DNA of 5,765 nt, from positions 1 to 5,765 of the forward strand of contig JAKJGD010000152.1 in NCBI GenBank assembly GCA_022704585.1, written 5' to 3'. This DNA comes from Spirochaetota bacterium. GTDB lineage: Bacteria > Spirochaetota > UBA4802 > UBA5550. The notes beneath the pieces are model-generated. The model searched no databases. It saw only the letters and a list, made by a program, of their open reading frames with translations, and was not told where the DNA came from. Made by a program: the position numbers and the translations under genes. Shown piece after piece: positions 1 to 4,548 of the stretch; the first letter of the stretch is position 1, and the number at the start of each line of letters is the position of its first letter.

Positions 1-95
1 TTGCTTACCGCCTCGTATCCGAAAAGCTCTTCGGGCACGTTGTATCCTCCGTGCGGTATGATAATCAGAATGGGTAGCTGGTTTTGACCCTTCAA
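1..95 (-). CDS. N-formylglutamate amidohydrolase-like protein, N-terminal fragment
   Basis: Only the first 31 residues are inside the window; the rest lies beyond the left edge. The start is taken as the TTG at 95-93. The frame is closed by a stop at 137-135, there is no in-frame ATG or GTG between, and a purine-rich GGAG lies at 103-100. A promoter lies just upstream, so the transcript would begin about 30 nt before this codon. The translated segment ILIIIPHGGYNVPEEL resembles the first strand of the N-formylglutamate amidohydrolase family, where a short hydrophobic strand leads into PHGG or PHAG followed by a variable 'xPxEL' stretch. Family members hydrolyse N-formylglutamate (histidine degradation) or related N-acyl amino acids using a metal. 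The gene is divergent from the nucleotidase gene at 317. The family call rests on about 20 residues, so another hydrolase with a similar start is possible. Confidence 0.5.
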   Translation of the reverse strand, partial: MKGQNQLPILIIIPHGGYNVPEELFGYEAVS

Positions 96-131
96 AGCGC
101 TCCGCCCCTGTATCCGGAATAAGTGCTGACT

Positions 132-162
132 ATTCTAACGCGATAACGCATATTCCTGTCAA
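132..162 (-). promoter_or_regulatory. Sigma70-type promoter for the leftward gene
   Basis: On the minus strand, a perfect -35 TTGACA (162-157) is followed after 19 bp by a -10 TAGAAT (137-132), a 5/6 match to consensus. Transcription would start near 125, leaving a leader of about 30 nt before the TTG start at 95. The 19-bp spacer is longer than ideal. The agreement between promoter and reading frame supports both calls. Confidence 0.5.
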
Positions 163-177
163 GAAATTAGTGCCGGT

Positions 178-197
178 TCATATCCGGTCATATCCGT
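178..197. repeat. 10-bp tandem direct repeat in the divergent promoter region
   Basis: Two copies of TCATATCCG(G/T) lie head to tail at 178-187 and 188-197. The period is one helical turn, and the pair sits between the leftward promoter and the candidate rightward promoter. Tandem repeats with this spacing are typical of sites for OmpR/PhoB-type activators. The half-site (C)GGTCAT is loosely similar to the PhoB half-site CTGTCAT, but the spacing is 10 rather than 11 bp. An operator role is inferred only. Confidence 0.3.
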
Positions 198-237
198 GAA
201 GAGCACTCCTTGCGGTCAGGCTTTATGAAATTAATAG

Positions 238-266
238 TTGAATTATTACCGCAATGCTGTCATATT
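238..266 (+). promoter_or_regulatory. Candidate promoter of the nucleotidase gene
   Basis: TTGAAT (238-243, 4/6 match to -35) and CATATT (261-266, 4/6 match to -10) are separated by 17 bp. They lie about 50 bp upstream of the ATG at 317. Each element is weak, but the spacing is ideal and no better pair is visible in this gap. A weak core promoter would fit activator control from the tandem repeat at 178-197. Confidence 0.35.
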
Positions 267-316
267 GAGCGGGCGCCGTCCTTCACCCGGACATACTAGC
301 GCGCAGGGAGCCGCTT

Positions 317-2275
317 ATGAAGACAACGGGCCGTTTCTTCCTACTTATTATTCTGTGTGTCCCAGTGGCGCTGTATGCAAAAGAGCGGAAGCTGACCGTC
401 ATTCATACCAATGATATGCATTCGCATTTTCTCGGGTTTCCACCTGCCATTGATTATACGCCCCGGGTGACGGGCGACGATGCCACCAGGGGCAGGTGGG
501 CCAGGATAAAAACCGTAATAACGAAAACAAAAACGGAACGCGCCAACCCGGTACTGGTGCTTGACGCGGGCGACTTCCTGATGGGCTCGCTGTTCCACAT
601 GGTCAGCCGCGAGAGGGCAATGGAGCTCAGGCTCATTCGCGATATGGGGTATGACGTCATTACCCTGGGCAATCATGAGTTCGATCTCAAGCCCGCGGGA
701 CTTACGCGCATACTCCGGACGGCGCAGCAGGGAGGCTTTCTCCCGACGATAGTATCATCAAACGTGTTATTCAGCGCGACGGATGAGCGCGACAATACCC
801 TGGAAACGGCCTTTACGGCGGGGCTGGTACGGCCTTACACGGTTATGGTGAAAGACGGTGTCAGGATCGGCCTGTTCGGTATCATGGGGAAGGCCGCCGC
901 TGAAGTCGCCCCGTTCGCAAAGCCGGTTACCTTCGGCGATCCCGTGGAAACTGCGAAAAAAATGACAGCCCTGCTCCGGGACAGGGAAAAAGTGGACCTG
1001 GTCGTGTGCCTCTCGCATGGGGGGGTGGACCTCGAAAACATTTCAAAATCCGAAGACGTGAAGCTGGCACGCGAGGTGCCCGATATCGACATTATCATCA
1101 GCGGGCATACGCATACACCGCTCCCCGAGCCGGTCATCGAAGGAAAGACGATCATTGTCCAGGCATGGTGTTACGGCCTCTGGGTCGGGATCATGGACAT
1201 CGTGATTCGCGACGGTGCCCCGGTGCTTGAGAAATACAGGATGCAGAATATAGACGATACGCTTCCGGGCGATGCGGGTGCCATAGCGATGATCAACGGC
1301 TTTAAGAATGAGATCGACCGGATGGTGCTTGCTCCCCTGGGCATGGTGTTTGAAACGATTCTCGCCCATACGGATTTCGATATCATTATCGAGGAGAAGG
1401 AATCCGGACTGGGCAACCTCGTCGCGGACGCGAGCAAATGGTACGTCAACCGGTTCGTTGCCGACCCGAAAGACCCGTCAACCAGGATAGACGTGGCCTT
1501 CGATTCCAACGGTCTCATAAGGGATACGGTGGCCAGGGGCAAAACGGGCAGGATCGCCGTTTGCGATATGTTTAACGCTCTTCCCCTCGGCATCGGAATG
1601 GACGATACCATGGGATATCCCATGCTTACTACCTACCTGTACGCATGGGAGCTGAAAAAGGCGCTCGAGATACTGACGAGCATCAATCCCATAAAAGGGT
1701 ATGATTATTTTCTGCAGATATCGGGGCTGAAATGCGCCTATAATCCGCGCCGCATGATATTTGACCGTGTGACCGACATACAGATAGGGAACGACGAGGA
1801 GGGATACAGGCCCCTGGACTATTCGAACTCGAATAAGGAGCTGTACCGGGTCACGGCAAACATATATAACGCCACATTCCTTAAAATTGTCGGTAACTTT
1901 ACCATGGGCATCCTCACAATCACTCCAAAGGACAGGAACGGCAAACCGATCGAGGACCTGACCCATGCCCTGGTTGACGCTGATCTGAACAGGCCGGGGG
2001 TCCAGGAAGTCAAACAGTGGGCCGGGCTGCTGGAATATGTCCGGAGCTTCAAGGATGTAAACGGTGACGGTATTCCTGATGTTCCGGAAAAGTACAGAGG
2101 CACGCTGGGAAGGATCGTGTCCGAACCGAGCCTGTGTCCCGTTTCGCTGCTCAGGCGCGGGACGTACCTTACCTGGATAGGCTTTGCAGTATTCGTTGTT
2201 ATCGCCGGGATTTTCGCGTTGATAGGCCGGCTTGTATACCGAAGAGTCAAGCCGGGTAAGAAAGAAAAAAGCTGA
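317..2275 (+). CDS. Exported 5'-nucleotidase / cyclic phosphodiesterase (UshA/CpdB family) with C-terminal membrane anchor
   Basis: A 652-residue metallophosphoesterase that probably removes phosphate from extracytoplasmic nucleotides, nucleotide sugars or 2',3'-cyclic nucleotides. Residues 1-21 form a signal peptide with a likely cleavage site after ALYA. The N-terminal calcineurin-like domain has all dimetal motifs: D33/H35 in TNDMHSH, D86 in DAGDF, N119/H120 in GNHEFD, H234 in SHGG, and H264/H266 in GHTH. The substrate-binding 5'-nucleotidase C domain covers about 345-560, with ESGLGNLVADA near 362-372, an N-GLIRD motif near 398-403 and YFLQISGL near 464-471. DVNGDGIPD (580-588) resembles an EF-hand or dockerin-type Ca loop. 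Residues about 615-640 form a transmembrane helix followed by a basic tail, so the enzyme is tethered facing the periplasm. The start is supported by AGGGAG at 305-310, 6 nt upstream. The exact substrate cannot be told. Confidence 0.9.
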   Translation: MKTTGRFFLLIILCVPVALYAKERKLTVIHTNDMHSHFLGFPPAIDYTPRVTGDDATRGRWARIKTVITKTKTERANPVLVLDAGDFLMGSLFHMVSRERAMELRLIRDMGYDVITLGNHEFDLKPAGLTRILRTAQQGGFLPTIVSSNVLFSATDERDNTLETAFTAGLVRPYTVMVKDGVRIGLFGIMGKAAAEVAPFAKPVTFGDPVETAKKMTALLRDREKVDLVVCLSHGGVDLENISKSEDVKLAREVPDIDIIISGHTHTPLPEPVIEGKTIIVQAWCYGLWVGIMDIVIRDGAPVLEKYRMQNIDDTLPGDAGAIAMINGFKNEIDRMVLAPLGMVFETILAHTDFDIIIEEKESGLGNLVADASKWYVNRFVADPKDPSTRIDVAFDSNGLIRDTVARGKTGRIAVCDMFNALPLGIGMDDTMGYPMLTTYLYAWELKKALEILTSINPIKGYDYFLQISGLKCAYNPRRMIFDRVTDIQIGNDEEGYRPLDYSNSNKELYRVTANIYNATFLKIVGNFTMGILTITPKDRNGKPIEDLTHALVDADLNRPGVQEVKQWAGLLEYVRSFKDVNGDGIPDVPEKYRGTLGRIVSEPSLCPVSLLRRGTYLTWIGFAVFVVIAGIFALIGRLVYRRVKPGKKEKS

Positions 2276-2309
2276 GCGGCGATAGTCTGAAACGCTTTAT
2301 GGTTTTATG

Positions 2310-2338
2310 GGGGCCTTCCCGTACGCCGGGAGGGCCCC
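2310..2338. terminator. GC-rich hairpin downstream of the nucleotidase gene
   Basis: A 12-bp stem with one G-T wobble pairs 2310-2321 with 2327-2338 around a 5-nt loop, beginning 34 nt after the nucleotidase stop codon. No T-run follows on either strand, so it is not a textbook intrinsic terminator. It may still end transcription with a protein factor or protect the 3' end of the mRNA. It lies between convergent genes. Confidence 0.5.
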
Positions 2339-2340
2339 TG

Positions 2341-2376
2341 TCATCTGAGATGATGCCAGTCGAAAATAAAATCGAC
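2341..2376. repeat. Two short inverted repeats between convergent genes
   Basis: TCATCT-G-AGATGA (2341-2353) is a perfect 6+6 inverted repeat. GTCGA (2359-2363) pairs with TCGAC (2372-2376) around an A/T-only loop. They directly follow the stronger hairpin at 2310-2338. They may add to transcript-end structure or bind a protein, but could also be chance. Confidence 0.25.
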
Positions 2377-2456
2377 CATGGTTGTTATCATGCGTTCCGG
2401 AATACCGGGATGGCTTTTGCAGAAAAGCAATTCGTCCTTTGATCCTTGTGCGGTCA

Positions 2457-2479
2457 GGCAGGGTTGCGGGCAACCTGCC
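2457..2479 (-). terminator. Hairpin just after the HD-hydrolase stop codon
   Basis: GGCAGG(G)TTG at 2457-2466 pairs with CAACCTGCC at 2471-2479, giving nine base pairs with one bulged G and a 4-nt loop. On the minus strand it begins 5 nt beyond the stop codon of the HD-domain gene. No T-run follows, so it is at best a factor-dependent terminator or a 3'-end stabiliser. Confidence 0.35.
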
Positions 2480-2484
2480 CGGCA

Positions 2485-3060
2485 TTACCGGGACCCCAGC
2501 CCGAGCTCCTTCTCAACGGGCCTCATGCCGAGAATGGACTCCCGGATAAGGTCAGGGAGCTCCATGCCCAGCATCGCCGCGCCTTTTTCAATGACGGTGC
2601 GGTCGACACCGGCGGCAAAGCCTTTGTCCTTCCATTTTTTCTTGACTGATGACGGCTCCAGGTCCATCAGGCTCCGGGAAGGGCGTACCAGCGCGGCGGC
2701 GATTATCAGGCCGCTGAGCTCGTCAACAGCGTATAGTACTTTCTCCATGTTTGATTGCGGCTCAATATCGGTAAACATCCCCCACCCATGCGCGGCAACC
2801 GCACGAATGTAAAGCCCGGGCCAGTTGTTTTCCGCCAGTATTTTCTGCGTCATTGCGCAGTGCTGCTCGGGGTACTGCTCATAGTCCAGGTCGTGGACGA
2901 GGCCGACAATGCCCCATGTCTCCGCATCTTCCCCAAAAGAACGGGCAAAATGCCGCATAATGGCTTCAACTGCGAGACCATGCTTGATCAGAGCATCGCT
3001 TTTTGTGTATTGGGTGAGCAGCATATAAGCTTCGTCACGGGTAGGGTTGTGCTCGGTCAT
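2485..3060 (-). CDS. HD-domain metal-dependent phosphohydrolase
   Basis: A 191-residue cytoplasmic protein with no signal peptide or membrane segment. The HD-domain metal ligands are present in order: H27 in IKHGLAVE, the H56-D57 doublet in GLVHDLDYE, and D113 in AVDELSGLI. H67 and H91 are possible extra ligands. This matches the HDIG-type hydrolase family, whose members usually cleave phosphoester bonds in nucleotides or related molecules. The C-terminal part (about 126-180), with LVRPSRS, SVKKKWKDKGFAAGVDR and a following LG-x-x-L segment, is typical of a widely distributed single-domain subgroup of unknown substrate. Its length fits that subgroup. The ATG is preceded on its own strand by GAGAGG with about 5-7 nt spacing. 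The gene is convergent with the nucleotidase gene and divergent from the lipase gene, so it is probably a single-gene transcript. No functional tie to either neighbour is visible. Confidence 0.85.
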   Translation of the reverse strand: MTEHNPTRDEAYMLLTQYTKSDALIKHGLAVEAIMRHFARSFGEDAETWGIVGLVHDLDYEQYPEQHCAMTQKILAENNWPGLYIRAVAAHGWGMFTDIEPQSNMEKVLYAVDELSGLIIAAALVRPSRSLMDLEPSSVKKKWKDKGFAAGVDRTVIEKGAAMLGMELPDLIRESILGMRPVEKELGLGSR

Positions 3061-3111
3061 GTGGGTCCTCTCTTATGGCATCTGGTGCAGGCCGTTGAAT
3101 TTAAGTTTTTA

Positions 3112-3131
3112 ATTGTAGTTAGGATTACAAT
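3112..3131. promoter_or_regulatory. Inverted ATTGTA-N8-TACAAT, possible operator near the HD-hydrolase promoter
   Basis: ATTGTA at 3112-3117 and TACAAT at 3126-3131 form a perfect 6+6 inverted repeat with an 8-bp spacer, about 50-70 bp upstream of the HD-gene start. The same half-sites make up the palindrome at the lipase promoter. Read on the minus strand, TTGAAG (3138-3133) and TACAAT (3117-3112) could also be a promoter with a short 15-bp spacer. AT-rich DNA makes chance occurrence fairly likely. Confidence 0.3.
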
Positions 3132-3379
3132 ACTTCAAGCCCAGAGCAAGTATAAAATTACTTTTAAACTGACCTGGAGGAGTAAGGCAATCCAAGCATG
3201 GGTAATCTATCTCCATTATGGCGATAACTATCTACTAGAATTAATTCCAACACTGGCGATCCATGCTTTTTAATCTAAAACTATTAAAATATTATATAAT
3301 TGTAAATATTAATTAATATATAAATAAATATAAATTGAGAGTGATAATTTTCATAAATATATATTTCATTTTAAATAAT

Positions 3380-3407
3380 AAAAAAATCCGTCCAGACGTA
3401 TTTTTTT
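3380..3407. terminator. Terminator-like A/T-flanked hairpin abutting the lipase promoter
   Basis: A7-T (3380-3387) pairs with A-T7 (3400-3407). After one C/T mismatch, CGT (3389-3391) pairs with ACG (3396-3398) around the loop CCAG. The run of seven T on the plus strand, and of T read from the A-run on the minus strand, gives the look of a bidirectional intrinsic terminator with a weak GC core. It ends one base before the -35 at 3409, so it could insulate the lipase promoter from upstream transcription. Confidence 0.4.
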
Positions 3408-3408
3408 A

Positions 3409-3437
3409 TTGACAATTTATTTTAGAACATCGATATT
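3409..3437 (+). promoter_or_regulatory. Sigma70-type promoter of the lipase gene
   Basis: A perfect -35 TTGACA (3409-3414), an ideal 17-bp spacer and a -10 GATATT (3432-3437, 4/6 match) place the transcription start near 3444 and leave a leader of about 37 nt. The overlapping TACAAT at 3441-3446 is a better -10 by sequence (5/6) but has no -35 at the right distance. Confidence 0.5.
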
Positions 3438-3447
3438 GTATACAATA
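3434..3447. promoter_or_regulatory. Perfect 14-bp palindrome over the lipase start point (putative operator)
   Basis: TATTGTATACAATA is a perfect inverted repeat that overlaps the -10 and the predicted transcription start, a position typical of repressor operators. Its right half, TACAATA, recurs at the same distance (32 bp) from the -35 of the foldase promoter. Which regulator binds, if any, is not known. Confidence 0.4.
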
Positions 3448-3480
3448 GACGACGCGGTAAATCAAGCATCGGAGGCAAAC

Positions 3481-4374
3481 ATGAAAAAATTCTTCATCGC
3501 AATCATTATCGTAATAACCGGTTTCACCTTTGTTTATGCTGGCGGTTCTTCTAATCCATGCCAGACCAAGTACCCGCTCGTGTTTGCCCACGGTATGGGA
3601 GCCAGCGCTGAGATTCTCGGCATCATCAACTACTGGAACAGGATTCCCTCAACCCTTGAAGACGAGGGCGCGGATGTTTATATAACCTCGGTCAACGGCA
3701 TGGACAGCACTGTTAACAAGGCCCTGGCCTTCAAACAGCAGTTCCTCCAGATTAAAGCCGTCACAGGCGCAGCCAAGCTGAACATCATCGGCCACAGCCA
3801 TGGCACCATCTATACCAGGTACGCGATATCCAATCTCGGCCTCTCCTCCTATGTTGCAAGCTATACCAGCATCGCGGGCCCGCACCGCGGAAGCGCGATT
3901 GCCGATGTGATCATGGGCGTCATCCCCAACCCGGTTAAACCGCTTGTCGGCGCCGCCCTTGATTTCGTGTACGCCTTCATTTTCGGCGACTCGAACCCGA
4001 ACAGCGTCCAGAACGGCTATGACCTTGTCCGCAGCTACATGATCAATACCTTCAATCCCAATACGCCGAACAAGTCCAGCGTCTACTATCAGAGCTGGGC
4101 GGCAAAGATCAAAATGATGGCGATCGATGCCCGCAACTGGTATTTCATAGGGACCTGGCCGATCCTCAGCGCTATCGAAGGAGCCAATGACGGGCTGGTC
4201 AGCATAACTTCGGCCAAGTGGGGCACATTCCGCGGCACGCAGGAAGGCGCCTGGTATTCGGCCGGTGTCGACCACATGAATATAGTCGACCAGGTATTCG
4301 GCATCACTCCCGGTTTTGACGCTCCGCAGTTCTATGTCGACCTCGTGTCTGACCTGAAGAACAAGGGTTACTAA
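3481..4374 (+). CDS. lipA: Secreted triacylglycerol lipase, Pseudomonas-type family I
   Basis: A 297-residue alpha/beta hydrolase that should cleave ester bonds of long-chain triglycerides outside the cytoplasm. The ATG is chosen over upstream starts because GGAGG sits 5 nt before it and a clean signal peptide follows (1-20, cleavage after VYA). The mature part matches P. aeruginosa/Burkholderia lipases: oxyanion HGMG (37-40), YWNRIPSTL (51-59), nucleophile S106 in GHSHG, GPHRGS-x-x-AD (133-142), acid D237 in ANDGLV and H265 in DHMNIVDQVFG. D216 aligns with the Ca ligand D209 of P. aeruginosa lipase, but the second ligand (D253 in HLD) is N267 here, while the Gln ligand is kept as Q271. The only cysteine is C27, so the usual disulfide cannot form. 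The lid region is shortened by roughly 16 residues. Its likely folding partner is encoded 174 bp downstream. Confidence 0.93.
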   Translation: MKKFFIAIIIVITGFTFVYAGGSSNPCQTKYPLVFAHGMGASAEILGIINYWNRIPSTLEDEGADVYITSVNGMDSTVNKALAFKQQFLQIKAVTGAAKLNIIGHSHGTIYTRYAISNLGLSSYVASYTSIAGPHRGSAIADVIMGVIPNPVKPLVGAALDFVYAFIFGDSNPNSVQNGYDLVRSYMINTFNPNTPNKSSVYYQSWAAKIKMMAIDARNWYFIGTWPILSAIEGANDGLVSITSAKWGTFRGTQEGAWYSAGVDHMNIVDQVFGITPGFDAPQFYVDLVSDLKNKGY

Positions 4375-4393
4375 AATAAAAAAAGCAATGAGC

Positions 4394-4425
4394 AAAAAGG
4401 GGCGCTTCGCAAGCGCCCCTTTTTT
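4394..4425 (+). terminator. Intrinsic terminator after the lipase gene
   Basis: A perfect 9-bp GC-rich stem, GGGGCGCTT (4399-4407) with AAGCGCCCC (4411-4419), encloses a 3-nt loop and is followed by six T (4420-4425). Five A precede it, so it could work in both directions. It begins about 20 nt after the lipase stop codon and should largely block readthrough into the foldase gene. Confidence 0.9.
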
Positions 4426-4440
4426 ATGCGTACGATTCAG

Positions 4441-4462
4441 CCGGGCCTGCCAGCCTGCCCGG
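4441..4462. repeat. Second hairpin in the lipase-foldase gap
   Basis: CCGGGC (4441-4446) and GCCCGG (4457-4462) are perfect inverted arms around a 10-nt loop, with no T-run after them. Its right part, CAGCCTGCCCGG, differs by one base from CAACCTGCCCGG at 2471-2482 next to another hairpin. This may be a small dispersed repeat or chance. Confidence 0.3.
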
Positions 4463-4478
4463 TAAACATTAATTATGA

Positions 4479-4516
4479 TTGACTTTTAGTCTGTTATCAA
4501 TCCAATTCTTTACAAT
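4479..4516 (+). promoter_or_regulatory. Separate promoter and TACAATA box of the foldase gene
   Basis: TTGACT (4479-4484, 5/6) and TCCAAT (4501-4506, 4/6) are separated by 16 bp, giving a start near 4513. TACAATA at 4511-4517 begins exactly 32 bp after the first base of the -35, as in the lipase promoter, and is preceded by a related ATT-x-T stretch. The gene therefore appears to have its own promoter, possibly under the same regulator as the lipase. Confidence 0.4.
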
Positions 4517-4535
4517 ATATCGGGAGATCAGTGCC

Positions 4536-4540
4536 GGAGG
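4536..4540 (+). promoter_or_regulatory. Ribosome binding site fixing the foldase start
   Basis: GGAGG lies 8 nt before the ATG at 4549. A GTG at 4531 is also in frame, but it would put this ribosome site inside the coding region and add six charged or polar residues before the basic N-terminus and membrane helix. The ATG is therefore preferred. Confidence 0.7.
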
Positions 4541-4548
4541 ACCGCGAC

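Larger units (their letters stand above)
3061..3480. other. AT-rich intergenic region between the HD-hydrolase and lipase genes
   Basis: This 420-bp stretch separates two divergent genes and holds no convincing coding sequence; the open frames across it have no matching ribosome site or recognisable protein. The part nearest the HD gene (3061-3270) has mixed composition. It contains the inverted pair ATTGTA-N8-TACAAT (3112-3131) and an 8-bp inverted repeat AAGCATGG/CCATGCTT (3194-3201 and 3261-3268) whose right arm runs into a short T-run. From about 3270 to 3408 the DNA is almost entirely A/T, in sharp contrast to the GC-richer genes on both sides. The segment ends in an A7/T7 hairpin and the lipase promoter. 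Such DNA is often curved and bound by nucleoid proteins. A small RNA is possible but unproven. Confidence 0.6.

Noticed and set aside
1043..1966. Several long minus-strand open frames inside the nucleotidase gene (up to 162 codons)
   Set aside because: They lie antisense to a gene with complete family motifs, have no recognisable protein content, and are expected from its codon bias.
3198..3227. A tiny open frame of about nine codons starting with ATG after GGAGG (3176-3180)
   Set aside because: The ribosome site is about 17 nt from the ATG, too far, and the peptide is very short with no supporting context.
3194..3268. A possible miniature transposable element bounded by AAGCATGG/CCATGCTT
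   Set aside because: Terminal repeats of 8 bp without a visible target duplication or second copy in the window are not enough to call an element.
2755..3273. A 172-codon plus-strand open frame overlapping the HD gene and the AT-rich gap
   Set aside because: Most of it is antisense to the HD-domain gene, it has no good ribosome site, and the remainder lies in AT-rich DNA with no protein signature.
3409..3480. An extended lipase N-terminus starting at an upstream TTG
   Set aside because: It would place the -35 promoter element in the coding sequence and bury the signal peptide. The ATG at 3481 has GGAGG at ideal spacing.
3649..4395. A 248-codon minus-strand open frame antisense to the lipase
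   Set aside because: The plus-strand frame encodes an unmistakable lipase with all catalytic residues. The antisense translation resembles no protein I know and would run through the terminator hairpin.
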